A program made the position numbers and the translations under genes. This document shows positions 8,282 through 19,100 of a DNA stretch of 64,000 bases, piece by piece. The notes below the pieces were generated by a model that was not told the origin of the DNA, made no database searches, and was given only the letters and a program-made list of their open reading frames with translations. Source of the stretch: Streptomyces sp. SAI-127 (GTDB lineage: Bacteria; Actinomycetota; Actinomycetes; Streptomycetales; Streptomycetaceae); assembly GCF_029894425.1 (NCBI RefSeq), contig NZ_JARXYJ010000001.1:2852001-2916000 (forward strand), in the 5' to 3' direction. Positions within the stretch are counted from its first letter, which is position 1; every line of letters begins with the position of its first letter.

Positions 8282-9538
8282 ATGGCAACGGAAGCACTCG
8301 ATCCGCCGGACGTCATGTCGGACGCGATGATGACGGACCCGTACCACGGTGCCGGTCTGCTGCGCGAACAGGCGCCGGTGGTACGCGGTCGGCTCATGGG
8401 CGCCGTGCCGGTCTGGTACGTGACCCGGTACGAGGAGGCGATGACGGTCCTCGGCGACCGCAGGTTCGTCAGCAACATCGCCTCGGTGTCGGGGTCTCAG
8501 GGCGAGGACGCCCGGACGCAAATGGCGGAGCGGCTCGGGGTGCCGGCCGAGGACTATCCGTACCTCGCCAACGGAATGCTCGGCCAGGACGCGCCGGACC
8601 ACTCGCGGCTGCGCAAGCTGGTGATGCGCGTCTTCACGGTCCGCCGGATCACCGAACTGCGCCCGCGGCTGGAGGCGATCACCACATCCCTCATCGACGC
8701 GTTCGACGACTCCGGGCGCGTGGACCTGATCGCTCGGTTCGCCTACCCGCTGCCCCTCACAGTGATCTGCGAGCTCATGGGCATCCCGGAGTCCGATCAC
8801 GCGGACTGGCATGCGTGGAGCAGCGGGCTGGCGTCGCTGGAGCCGGGTGTCATGCCGCGCGCGCTGCACGACATGGTGACGGGAGTGCGCGAGCTCGTCG
8901 AGCGGCGCCGCGACTCGCCGGCCGACGACCTGCTGACGACGCTGATCAGGACCCACGACGAGGACGGTGACCGCCTGAGCGTCGAGGAGCTGGTCACTTT
9001 CGTCATCACACTGATGACGGCCGGTCACGAACCGTCCGCCCACGCCCTCGGCAACAGCATCGCCGAACTGCTGACCCATCCCGACCAGCTCGCCCGGCTC
9101 AGCCAGGACCCCGAACTGTGGCAGACGGCGGTCGACGAACTGGTGCGCCGGTGCGGCCCGACGCAGGTCTCCGTGCCGCGGTACGCGGCGGTCGACGTCG
9201 AACTGGGCGGCGTCCTGATACGAGCCGGAGACGTCGTCCAACCGATGCTCACGGCTGCCAACTACGATCCGCGCCGCTACGCCGATCCGGACCGGTTCGA
9301 CGTCGGTCGCCGTATGAAGGCGCCCGGCCACGGCCACCTCGGTTTCGGGCACGGTCCGCACTACTGCCTCGGCGCCTACCTGGCGAAGCTGCAACTGGGC
9401 GTCGCCCTTCCGGCGCTGTTCGGCCGCTTCCCCCGGCTGGCGCTGGCGGTGGATCCGGCGGACCTCCCCTGGCAGAAGCTGCCGGGTCTGCGGCGGCTGG
9501 CCGAACTGCCGGTCGTCCTCGCTCCCGCCGACCGGTGA
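8282..9538 (+). CDS. Cytochrome P450 (second of two)
   Basis: A 418-residue class I bacterial P450 with heme loop FGHGPHYCLG, K-helix ExxR in VDELVRRCGP and NYDPRRYADPDRFDVGRR before the heme loop. The I-helix reads MTAGHEPSAHAL, with Pro-Ser in place of the usual Thr-Thr, so proton delivery may differ from standard hydroxylases. Good AGGAGG ribosome site before ATG 8282. It sits in the exporter operon between the permease and the second DUF4097 gene, so it is expressed with self-resistance rather than with the NRPS genes. Likely a tailoring oxidase (for example hydroxylation of piperazate or an amino acid side chain). Substrate unknown. Confidence 0.93.
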   Translation: MATEALDPPDVMSDAMMTDPYHGAGLLREQAPVVRGRLMGAVPVWYVTRYEEAMTVLGDRRFVSNIASVSGSQGEDARTQMAERLGVPAEDYPYLANGMLGQDAPDHSRLRKLVMRVFTVRRITELRPRLEAITTSLIDAFDDSGRVDLIARFAYPLPLTVICELMGIPESDHADWHAWSSGLASLEPGVMPRALHDMVTGVRELVERRRDSPADDLLTTLIRTHDEDGDRLSVEELVTFVITLMTAGHEPSAHALGNSIAELLTHPDQLARLSQDPELWQTAVDELVRRCGPTQVSVPRYAAVDVELGGVLIRAGDVVQPMLTAANYDPRRYADPDRFDVGRRMKAPGHGHLGFGHGPHYCLGAYLAKLQLGVALPALFGRFPRLALAVDPADLPWQKLPGLRRLAELPVVLAPADR

Positions 9539-9574
9539 CGCGCCACTCCCCCATCACGTCCAAGGACGGACTTC

Positions 9575-10423
9575 ATGCCCACCTTCTCGACCCCCGGCGG
9601 GGTCTCCGTCACCGTCAACCTGCCGGCCGGCGATCTGCTGCTCGTCGCGAGCGACCGGACGGACACCGTCGTGCTGCCGCACGCCGGTGATGACGACTCC
9701 GCCGGTCTGCGCGTCTCCTACGCCGACGGCAGGCTCGTCGTCGACGGCCCGCAACCGCGCAACGGTTTCGCCAGCTGGCTCGGATTCGGTGAGTCGTTCG
9801 AAGCGAGAATCGATCTGCCGGAGGGCTCGAACGTGCGGGGCGTGGCCCTGGAGGGCGGCTTCCGCAGCATGGGCAGGCTGGGCGCGTGCACGTTCCGGAC
9901 CGACTACGGCGAGATCTTCCTGGACGAGACCGGTCCCCTGACGGTCACCACCGACAGCGGCGACATCGCCGTACGGCAGGTCACCGGTGACGCCGAGGTG
10001 ACCAGCGACTCCGGCGTGATCCAGATCCAGAGGATCGACGGGAGCGCCACCATCACCAACGAATACGGTGAGACGGAAATTCGCGAAATCACCGGAGTAC
10101 TACGCGCACGCGGTCGCGATTCCGATCTCCTCGTCGGCCGTACCCACGGCGATGTCGAGGCCTTCAGCGAATCCGGTGACATCCGTATCGCGGAAGTCAC
10201 CCGCGGGACGGTCGACACGACGTCCGACTCGGGAAACATCGACATCTCCGTTCCCGAGGACGCCGCGGTGGCGGTCGACCTCGAATCCCCGAACGGACGG
10301 GTGCGCAACTCGGTGCCCCGGAGCGGGACGGCCGGAAAGCCGGACCGGAGCATCACCGTCCGGGCCCGCTCGCACCAGGGGGACGTCACCCTCACACCGC
10401 TCCGGCCGCGGCCGGGCACGTGA
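9575..10423 (+). CDS. DUF4097 beta-strand repeat protein (second of two)
   Basis: A 282-residue paralogue of the protein at 5025-5900. It opens PTFSTPGGVSVTVNLPAGDLLLVASDRTDT, closely matching the other protein's MNSGKLSLVAGDRTDT segment. Short beta repeats follow (TTDSGDIAVRQV, TSDSGVIQIQRI, ESGDIRIAEV), and the end is RVRNSVP...RARSHQGDVTL. No signal peptide or transmembrane helix. ATG 9575 has an AAGGA site, 36 nt after the P450 stop, closing the exporter operon. Having one copy with the regulator and one with the exporter suggests that the two proteins act together; this is inference. Confidence 0.85.
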   Translation: MPTFSTPGGVSVTVNLPAGDLLLVASDRTDTVVLPHAGDDDSAGLRVSYADGRLVVDGPQPRNGFASWLGFGESFEARIDLPEGSNVRGVALEGGFRSMGRLGACTFRTDYGEIFLDETGPLTVTTDSGDIAVRQVTGDAEVTSDSGVIQIQRIDGSATITNEYGETEIREITGVLRARGRDSDLLVGRTHGDVEAFSESGDIRIAEVTRGTVDTTSDSGNIDISVPEDAAVAVDLESPNGRVRNSVPRSGTAGKPDRSITVRARSHQGDVTLTPLRPRPGT

Positions 10424-10779
10424 CCACCACGCGGGCGCGCGCCGGCCGTACGGCGTTCGCCCGCGCACGGGTGTCCTGTCGACCGGACAACATCACGTCA
10501 CGCACGCGAAATCGGGCGCGACCGCAGGAATTTCGCACCCTTGGTAATTCCGCGTGGACATCGGTCGGCCACCGGTCCAAACTGGCAGCCGATTCCGGCG
10601 AACGCTTTCCGGCCCGCCTTTCTCTTCTCGCGGCGCTGCGCCCAGCACGGCGCTTTCCACCTTGCTCTGCGCCTTAAGAATTCACCCGGCCGTCCAGCAA
10701 TCCACAGCGGAGGCGCGCGGGTTGCCGCGGTCAGTGCGGGTGCCGGTCGCCGTGACAGATCCCAAGGCAGGAGGTTGGC
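10424..10779. promoter_or_regulatory. Intergenic region with GTCC-N8-GGAC site 2 (10472-10489)
   Basis: TGTCCTGTCGACCGGACA at 10472-10489 is the second copy of the cluster palindrome. It lies 291 nt upstream of the DoxX-like gene. The first part (about 10430-10465) is inverted-repeat rich (GCGGGCG...CGCCCGC) and may terminate the upstream operon. The rest shows no coding bias. An AGGAGG ribosome site precedes ATG 10780. Confidence 0.6.
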
Positions 10780-12186
10780 ATGACACGAGTGCTCAAAGCC
10801 GCCGGGCCCGCGAGTCCGGAGACACCCGACCAACTCGATACGCCCGACCAGCAGACGGACGTCCCGCTGGTGGTGCCGTGGAGCCCTGCCACGCGTGTGG
10901 CGTTCCGGTTCGGGCTGGCCTATGTCGCCCTGTTCTTCCTGACCGAGATGCGGATCATGTATCCGCTGCTCGGAGTCTTCGGCAATGACCTGCCCGCGGG
11001 GGCACTGGTCTGGCAGTACCACCTCGTGCGCCCTGTGGTGACCTGGGTCGGCGAGCATGTGTTCGGCGTCGACGCGGCGTTGATCGAGCCCGTGCAGAGC
11101 GGCGACCAGAGATTCTTCTGGGTGCTGGCCTTCTGCTGGTTCGTCGGTGCCCTCGTGGTCACGGCGGTGTGGTCCGTGATCGACCGGCACCGCACCGACT
11201 ACGTGTGGCTGCACAAGTGGTTCCACGTCGTCGTCCGGTTGTGCCTGGCGGCCCAGTTGTTCTCTTTCGGGTTCGCCAAGGTGTTCCCGCTGCAGATGTC
11301 GCTGCCGCTGACCCGGCTGGTGGAACCGTACGGCGACTTCGGGATGCTGAACGTCTTGTGGTCACAGGTCGGCAGCTCCCAGCCGTACGAGATCCTGCTC
11401 GGGTGCGCCGAGGTCACCGCTGCTGTCCTGCTCCTGGTCCCCCGGACCGCGATCCTGGGGGCGCTCCTGGCGTCGGTCGAGTTGACCCAGGTGCTCATCC
11501 TCAACGTCACCTACCAGGTGCCGCTGAAGATCTTCACGTTCCACCTGCTGCTGCTGGCCCTGATCCTGCTGGCTCCGCACGCGGTCCGTCTGGTCGGGTT
11601 CTTCGTGACGGACCGGGGTGTGGGCCCCCTCCGCAGGCCACAACTGTTCCGGACCCGCCGGGCCGCGTCCCTCGCCCTTGCCGTGCAGATCCTCTTCGGG
11701 GCATGGCTGGCCGGCTCCCAGGTGCACGAGGAATGGAAGCTGTGGGACTCGATCGGCACGTCGGGGCCGAAGCCGCCGCTGTACGGCATCTGGAACGTCG
11801 CCGAGTTCTCTCTGGACGGGCACGACCGCCCGCCCCTGACGACGGACGGCGAGCGGTGGAACCGCCTCATCGTGGACACCAGCCACTCCTACCAACCGGG
11901 GCCCGTGTCCAGCCAGCGCATGGACGGCTCCATCGTCGACTACGCGGCCACCTTCGACGCGAAGAGCCGGACGATGGCCCTGGCACGGCTCGACGACCCG
12001 ACCTGGTCCGCGCGGCTGGTCTTCACCCAGTCCACGCCCGACCGGCTGACGCTGAACGGCGTGCTGCACGGTCACAAGGTCCGTATGCGGCTGGAGAAGG
12101 CCGACCTCTCGTCCTTCCCCCTCACTCACAACGGTCCGCGCTGGGTGCAGGACGGTCCCTACCAGCCGCGTCTGGAACTTCGGTGA
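10780..12186 (+). CDS. DoxX-like integral membrane protein, function unknown
   Basis: A 468-residue protein with a soluble N-terminus (about 35 residues) and hydrophobic segments near 45-65, 105-130, 150-175, 205-230, 235-270 and 290-310. A ~150-residue C-terminal extracytoplasmic-looking domain ends in ...PRWVQDGPYQPRLELR. The membrane part resembles DoxX/HTTM-type quinone-pathway membrane proteins; the tail is not recognised. AGGAGG ribosome site. It stands alone between a GTCC-N8-GGAC site and a strong terminator, so it is probably a member of the cluster regulon. It could support redox chemistry or resistance at the membrane. The family call is tentative. Confidence 0.7.
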   Translation: MTRVLKAAGPASPETPDQLDTPDQQTDVPLVVPWSPATRVAFRFGLAYVALFFLTEMRIMYPLLGVFGNDLPAGALVWQYHLVRPVVTWVGEHVFGVDAALIEPVQSGDQRFFWVLAFCWFVGALVVTAVWSVIDRHRTDYVWLHKWFHVVVRLCLAAQLFSFGFAKVFPLQMSLPLTRLVEPYGDFGMLNVLWSQVGSSQPYEILLGCAEVTAAVLLLVPRTAILGALLASVELTQVLILNVTYQVPLKIFTFHLLLLALILLAPHAVRLVGFFVTDRGVGPLRRPQLFRTRRAASLALAVQILFGAWLAGSQVHEEWKLWDSIGTSGPKPPLYGIWNVAEFSLDGHDRPPLTTDGERWNRLIVDTSHSYQPGPVSSQRMDGSIVDYAATFDAKSRTMALARLDDPTWSARLVFTQSTPDRLTLNGVLHGHKVRMRLEKADLSSFPLTHNGPRWVQDGPYQPRLELR

Positions 12187-12236
12187 CGCACCGGAGCCGT
12201 CAGCGGACCGACACAGGGAAACCGGCGGGCCGGCGC

Positions 12237-12284
12237 GCGCCTCGGCGCACGGCCCGCTGGTCGGCGGGCCGTGCGCCGAGGCGC
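12237..12284. terminator. Strong bidirectional hairpin terminator
   Basis: A perfect 21-bp stem (12237-12257 with 12264-12284) and a six-base loop TGGTCG. It lies 51 nt past the DoxX-like stop and just past the end of the minus-strand remnant at 12308, so it can end transcripts from both sides, including the long NRPS-ferredoxin transcript. Confidence 0.88.
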
Positions 12285-12307
12285 CGGCACAGGGCGCAGC
12301 GCCTCGT

Positions 12308-12466
12308 TCAACCGCGCACCACCATCGCCCCGAGCCCCGCCGTCGGCAGCTCCCGCGCGAACCGGAAGTCCCTCTCGCGCCTCTCCTCCACCGTGTCGCC
12401 GCCGCAGGCCGCCAGGATCTCCTCCGCCTCCCGTACGACGTCGGCGGCTTCGGGCACCTGAGTCAC
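12308..12466 (-). pseudogene. Truncated coding remnant, possibly acyl-CoA dehydrogenase N-terminus
   Basis: A 52-codon minus-strand frame from GTG 12466 with almost every third position G or C, a clear coding signature. It contains ADVVREAEEILAACGG and ERDFRFARELPTAGLGAMVV and then stops at once. The spacing of an opening helix followed by EL..AGLGAMVV resembles the N-terminal region of acyl-CoA dehydrogenase-like flavoproteins (KtzA is one in the kutzneride cluster), where PxEYGG would follow. The rest of such a protein is absent, so it looks like a gene fragment. The identification is weak; the coding bias is what is directly seen. Confidence 0.35.
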
Positions 12467-12895
12467 CGCACTCGTCGCCTGCCGGTGACCGGCGTCCCGG
12501 GTCGACCCGGCGTCCGCCCGACAGGCGCACGGAGTGGTCGTCGATCGTGCGAATCGGTACACGAACCGGAGGACGGTACACAGGGCGGCCGCGTGCCGGT
12601 GGGCGGGCAGTCCGGCTCCGCGGATGATCCCTGCTCCCGCCGGTCCTCGTCGGCGTCCGCCTCGGCCAGCCGCAGCCGCCGAAGGTGACGTCCACCCCGG
12701 CGGCCAGCGCGTGGAGAACCTCGGCAGGCCCTCGGCGTCCGAGGCCGGACCGCCGCCGTGACGATCCGGTCGCGGTCTGGCGCAGACGGATGCCGACCGT
12801 GCCCGGCACGGCGTGCCCGTCCCTCCGCCCCTTACGGCCCGCCCGGCCTGCCACGGCGTACCTCCTGCCGGCGCGGGCGCGGGCGCGGGCGCGGT
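12467..12895 (-). other. Degenerate, coding-like but frame-broken sequence
   Basis: Between the remnant and the ferredoxin, short minus-strand stretches have coding-like third positions in changing frames, for example AEVLHALAAGVDVTF, then RLRLAEADADEDRRE one frame over at about 12650-12720. This suggests a decayed gene with frameshifts. No intact gene, ribosome site or known motif could be supported. The proximal end (12840-12895) is a GCGGGC-rich simple repeat. Confidence 0.35.
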
Positions 12896-13099
12896 TCAGC
12901 GGTCGGCGGACTCCCCCAGCGCGATGGCCTGCACCGGACAGGAGCGGGCCGCGTCCCGCACCAGCGGGTCGCCGGCTCCGTCGTCCCGTCCAGGCAGCAC
13001 CGCGCCGTACCCGTCGTCGTCCTGGGTGAAGACGCCCGGCGCCGTGAGGGCGCACATGCCCGCACCCACGCATCGGTGGATGTCCACATGGATCCGCAT
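12896..13099 (-). CDS. Ferredoxin, 3Fe-4S/4Fe-4S single-cluster type
   Basis: A 67-residue small acidic ferredoxin of the kind that serves actinomycete P450s. Visible ligands are CVGAGMC near the N-terminus and CPVQAI near the C-terminus, the CxxxxxC...CP layout of single-cluster ferredoxins. It starts MRIHVDIHRCVGAG, 15 nt after the stop of the second NRPS and with a GAGGAG-like site, so it is the last gene of the NRPS transcript. It probably passes electrons to one or both P450s (2931-4199, 8282-9538), which lie in other operons. No ferredoxin reductase is in the window. Confidence 0.93.
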   Translation of the reverse strand: MRIHVDIHRCVGAGMCALTAPGVFTQDDDGYGAVLPGRDDGAGDPLVRDAARSCPVQAIALGESADR

Positions 13100-13114
13100 G
13101 GTTCATCTCCTCGC

Positions 13115-16100
13115 TCAGCCCTGCAGGGCTCGGTCGATCACCGAGCAGATCTCGGCCGCGTACTCCGGCTGGGACATGTCCCGGTGCTTGCAGGCGATCC
13201 GGTGCTCCTCGATCCGGCCGCGCACATAGGGCGGCCACTGCGCGGCGAAGCCGTGGTCGTCGACCGTGGCGGTGAAGAACAGCACGTCACCGTCGAAGAG
13301 CGGGGTGGCGTACTCGTCGAGGAGTTTCGTGTGGCGCACGGTCACGGCCGCCACGGTCTCGACGACCGACTGATAGTCGGCCGCGCCCGCGGACCGGCCG
13401 AGGTAGTCCCTGACGAACGCCTGCGTGTTGGCGTCCTCGATGACGTCGGCCTCCGCGAAGTCGTTCTCCGTGCCCAGACCGCCGGCGACGGCGCTGTCCA
13501 GCATGGCCAATAGGCCCACCGCCTTGCCGCGCCGGCGCAGCTCCACCGCGATCGCGTGGGCCAGGGTGCCACCGCCCGACCAGCCGAACAGCAGGTAGGG
13601 CCCGTTCGGCTGGAGCGCGGTGATGTGCCGCAGATAGTGGGTGACCATGTCGTCGACGGAGGTCGCCTGCGGCTGCGTCGGGTCGTACTCGCGTGCTTGG
13701 ATGCCGTACATCGGCTGGTTCGGCAGGTGGTCGGCGAAGCTCATGTAAGCCCAGCACAGTCCGCTGCCCGGGTGGATCATCCACAGGGGCGGCCGGTCGC
13801 CCTCCGTGCGGATCGGCAGCACCACGGCGAACGGGTCCTCCGGGGCCGCATCGGCGACGCTCCGCAACCGGGCGGCGAGGTCGGCCACCACCGGGTGCTG
13901 GAACACCGTCCGGACCGGCACGGACACCCCCAGCACTGCGGCGATCCGGTTGACCAGCCGGACCACGAGCATGGAGTGGCCGCCGAGCAGGAAGAAGTCG
14001 TCGTCCACGCCGACCCGTTCGACACCGAGCACCTCGCCGACCAGGTCGGCCAGGGCCTGCTCGTCGGCGGTACGCGGCGCGCGGTACTCGTCGGCGGCGA
14101 AGTCCGGGGCCGGCAGGGCCGCGCGGTCCAGTTTCTGGTGTGAGGTCAGCGGCAGCCGGTCCAGGAACACGATCGCCGACGGCACCATGTAGTCCGGAAG
14201 TCTGCTCGCCAGGTACTGGCGCAGCTCGTCGTCGGTGGTGCCGTCGGCGACCACGTAGGCGAGCAGGTGGGTACCGAGGTCGCGCAGTTCACGGGCGATC
14301 ACCACGGCCTGCCCCACGGCCGGGTGCTCGGTGAGCACCGACTCCACCTCACCGGGCTCGATCCGGTATCCGCGGACCTTGACCTGGTGGTCCGCCCTGC
14401 CGCGGAACTCCAGGACCCCGCGGGAGTTCCACAGGCCGAGGTCGCCGGTCCGGTACATCCGCTCCCCCGGTTCGCCGAACGGGCAGGCCACGAACCGGCC
14501 GGCGGTCAGCCCCGCCCGGTTCAGATAGCCCCGGGCGAGCCCGTGGCCCGCCATGTACAGCTCCCCCGGGACGCCCGGCGGGACGGGACGCAGCCGCCCG
14601 TCGAGGACGTAGACGCGCATGTTGTCCATCGGCAGTCCGACGGGTACGTCGGTGCGCACCGGTCCGGGGCCGATCTCGTGCACCGTCGAGTTGCAGGTGA
14701 TCTCGGTCGGTCCGAAGGCGTTCACGAACGTGGTGTCCGGGCACGCCGTGACGGCTCGGTCGACGGCGGCGGGCGAGAGGCGTTCGCCGCCGATCCACAC
14801 CTCGTTCAGGCGGGCGAGGCAGCGCGGGTTCTGCTCGACCAGGTGGTTGAAGACCGGGGTGATCAGCAGCGTGCTGGTGACGCCGTGCCGGGTGACGAAG
14901 GACTCGAAGACATCGGCGTCGAGGTCGTCGGGCGGCGCCAGAACGACGCAGTCGCCGCGCAGCAGCGTCGGCCACAGCTCGTACGTCATGGGGTCGAAGG
15001 TGTGCCGGGTGCGCAGCAGTACCCGTTCGTTGCCCTCCCGGCGGCACCACTTGTCGACCGCGAACTGCACGACGCCGCGGTGGGAGATGGCCACGCCCTT
15101 GGGACGTCCGGTCGATCCCGAGGTGTAGATGACGTAGGCCAACTGGTCGCCGGAGAGGGCCCGGCCGGTGAGGTCGAAGGGAGCGCCGTGGCCGGCGAGG
15201 TCGCCGTAGGCCACTCGCGGGCAGTCGTCCTGGGCTGGCCGTCGGGTGAACTCCTCGTCTCCCACGATGAGTTGCGGACGGGCGTCGTCGAGCACGAACG
15301 CCAGCCGCTCCGCCGGGTACTCGGGGTCGACGGGCAAGTAGGCGGCGCCGGCCTTCAGCACCGCCAGCAGCGTGACGATCATCTCCGGGGACCGCGGCAG
15401 GGCGACGCCCACCAGGGATTCGGCGGTGACTCCGCGCCGCGCCAGCTCCGCCCCCACACGGTCGGCCGCCGCGTCCAGCTCCCGGTACGTCAGCGACGCC
15501 GCGTCGCCCGTCACGGCGAGCGCGTCCGGTGTGGCCGCTGCCTGCCGGGCGAACAGTTCCGTGATCGTCTCCCCCGGCAGGTCCGCGGCCGTGTCGTTGA
15601 CCTCGTGGACGAACCGGTCGAACTCACCGGGTTCGAACAGATCGACCGCGCTGAGCGGCACCGCCGGGTCGGCAACGACCTGGTGGACGACGCTGAGCAG
15701 GCGGTTGACGAGTCCGCGCACGGTGTCGCGGTCGAACAGGTCGGTGTCGTACTCGGCCAGGCCGAGCGCGCCCGAGCCGCTCGGGTCGGGGCCCAGCGAG
15801 ACGGCGAGGTCGAACTTGGCGGTGGTCGTACGGGCGAAGGGCTCGACCTCGATCACCAGGCCGGGCAGGCGCAGCTCGGCCTCGGGGCTGTTCTGCCACG
15901 CGCAGATGACCTGGACCAGCGGGTGGTGGGCCGCGGAACGGTTGGGGTTGACCAGTTCGACCAGCCGGTCGAAGGGCGCCTCCTGGTTGTCGTAGGCGGC
16001 CAGCGCCTTGGTGCGGACCGCGTCGAGCACCGTCTCGAAGGAGGGGTCGCCGCCGAGGTCGACCCGCAGCACCCAGGTATTGACGAAGAAACCGACGAGG

Positions 16101-19100
16101 TCGGCCATGGCCTCGTCCGTCCGGCCCGCGATCGGCGATCCGATGGTGATGTCGTCGCCGCTGCCCATGCGGTGCAGCAGGGTCGCCAGCGCGGCCTGGA
16201 GCACCATGGAGACGGTCACGCTGCGCCGGCGCGCCAGTTCCTCGACGGCGGCCATGAGATCGGGCCCAAGCGCGAACTCGATCCGGTCCTCGCGGCGTTC
16301 CCCGGCCGCCGAGCGCGGGCGGTCCAGTGGCAGGGGCAGGGGTTCCGGGGCGCCGTCCAGCTCACGCCGCCAGTACTCGACCTCGGCGGCCATCACGCTG
16401 TCCGGGTCGGACTCGTCGCCGAGCAGGGAGCGCTGCCACAGCGCGTAGTCCGCGTACTGCACGGCCAGGGGCCGCCAGGCCGGCGAGCGGCCGTCCCGGC
16501 GCGCGGTGTACGCCGTCGTGAGGTCCTTGACCAGTGGTGCCGCCGAGCTCCCGTCGCTGGCGATGTGATGGATGACCAGCGCGAGCACGTGGTCGTCGGG
16601 GGCGCTGCGGAACACCTTGGCGCGCAGCGGGATCTCCGTCGCCAGGTCGAAACGGTGGGCGGCCTCCGCGGTCAGGGCGTTCCCGAGGTCCGCACGCGGG
16701 ATCTCGGTGACGGGCACGTCCGGCGTGATGTCGTTGGCGGGCACGATCCGCTGATACGGGGCGCCGTCGTCGTCCTCGGCGATCAGAGTGCGCAGGCTCT
16801 CGTGCCGGTGCACCACGTCACCCACGGCTGCCCGCAGGGCCCGCACGTCCAGCTCGCCGCGCAACCTCAGCATGGTGGTCGTGTTGTAGGTGGTCGAGGG
16901 GCCCTCGAACCGGTGCAGGAACCACAGCCGTTGCTGGGCGAACGACAGCGGCACCCGCTCGGGCCGCGGCTGGGCGGTCAGCGGCGGCCGTGCCGTCTGC
17001 GCCGCGGCCAGCCGTGCGGCGAGCCCGGCGACCGTGCCGACCTCGAACACGGTGCGGACCGGTGTCTCCACGCCGAGTTCGGCGCGGATACGGCCGACGA
17101 GCCGGGTGGCCAGCAGGGAGTGGCCGCCCAGCAGGAAGAAGTCGTCGTCCACGCCGACCTGGTCGAGGCCCAGCACCTCGGCGAACAGGCCGGCCAGGAT
17201 CTCCTCGTACGGCGTCCGCGGTGCCTGTCCGTCGGACGCCGAGGTGAACTCCGGTGCCGGCAGGGCCCGTCGGTCCAGCTTCCCGTTGGGCGACAGCGGG
17301 ATGCTGCCGACGGCCACGACCGCCGACGGCACCATGTACTCGGGCAGTCGCTCCCTGGCGTACCCGCGTAGGGCGGCAAGCAGTTTGCCGGACTCGCGTA
17401 CGCGGGTGGGGTGGTTGGCCAGTGGCCGGGCGGGCGCGCCGGCGGTGACGAAGCCGCCGCCGAACACCTGTCCCGGTGCGGGGCGGTCGGGCAGCACCAC
17501 CGCGTCGAACCGGTCGGCCGCGTCGGCGGACCAGGTCACCAGCGCGTCCCGGCCGCGGGCGGCGGCCCACTCCTGGAGGCACTGCGGATCGACGGCGGCG
17601 GGGCCGGGAGGTGCCGGTTCGTCCGTCGTGGTTTCCCCGGACAGACGCGCGTTGGGGATGCCTGCGATCCGCACGGGGGTTCCTTCGCGCAGGCGGCCCG
17701 GTCGGTCCAGGTCCGTCAGCTCCTCGATGTCGGATCCCCACACCAGTGTCGGTAGGCCGGCGAGGGAGACGGCGGTGACCGGTGCCTTGTGCAGGACCAC
17801 CTCGTAGCGGTGCCGGGTCAGCTCGTTGTGGGCACGGCCCGCCTTGAGCCGTATGTCGACGGTGGCTCCTGCCCGCTCGCTCCACCGGGTGAACCACTCG
17901 GGGTCGAGCACCAGTTCCTTCTCCAGGAAGACGGCGTGCTCCACGGCGGCCCGCAGCACGCCGGGTGCGGCGCCGGGGCGCCGGGCCCGCTGTACGGCGT
18001 GGTGCAGCAGGCGCAGCGATCCCGCGTGCCGCACGTCACCGACGACCAGGCGGCCGCCCGGGGCCAGGAGGTCGAAGGCCTGGCGCAGCACGCGGTCGAG
18101 GTAGTCGGCGTCCGGGAAGTACTGCACAACGGAGTTGAGTACGACTGTATCGAATCGCCGCGTGGGCAGGCCCGAGATGTCGTCGGCGGCCTGGCAGCGC
18201 AGGTGTGTCCGGCCCGCCCAGCCCGCCGCCTCAACCTGGCCGCGCAGCCGGTCGACGGCGACGGCGGAGAAGTCCGTGCCCCAGTACTCCTCGACGTGCG
18301 GCACGATGTGGGCGAGCAACAGCCCGGAGCCGACGCCGATTTCCAGGACCTTCCGCGGCGCCCAGCACAGCACCCGCTCGACCGCGGCGTCACGCCACTG
18401 GCGCATCTCGGTGCGCGGTATGGGCTTTCCGGTGTAGCTGGAGTTCCAGCCGGAGAAGTCCTCGCCGAAACCGGCTTCCGGGGCGGCGTACATCCGCTCG
18501 TAGACCTGCTGCCACTCGTCGATGTGATCGTCCGCGGAGTCGGCCTCCTCGAGGTCCGGCACGACGTAGGCGACCAGGCGCTGGTCGTCGTCGTTGTCCT
18601 CGCGGGCGACCACGACCGCCTGGGCCACGGCGGGGTGCTCGGTCAGCGCGGCCTCGACCTCGCCCGGCTCGATCCGGAACCCGCGCACCTTCACCTGGGT
18701 GTCCGCCCGGCCGTGGAAGACCAACTCCCCCGCCCTGTTCCAGGCGGCCAGGTCCCCGGTGCGGTACATCCGTTCCCCGGGCCCGGCGAAGGGACAGGCC
18801 AGGAACCGTTCTGCGGTCAGGCCGGCCCGGCCCAGGTAGCCGCGCGCGAGGCCGACCCCGGCGACGTACAACTCCCCCACCACGCCGGGCGGAACCGGCC
18901 GCAGTCCGGGGTCGAGCACGTAGGTGCGCATGTTGTCCATGGGCCCGCCGATCGGCACCCGCGTGACCGGCTGCCCCGCCGGGACTACGTGGGCGGTCGC
19001 GAAGACGGTGGTCTCCGTGGGGCCGTACCCGTCGACCACCTTCAGCCCGGGGCACGCGGCACGTACGCGCGCCACCGCGTCCGGGGAGACCACGTCGCCG

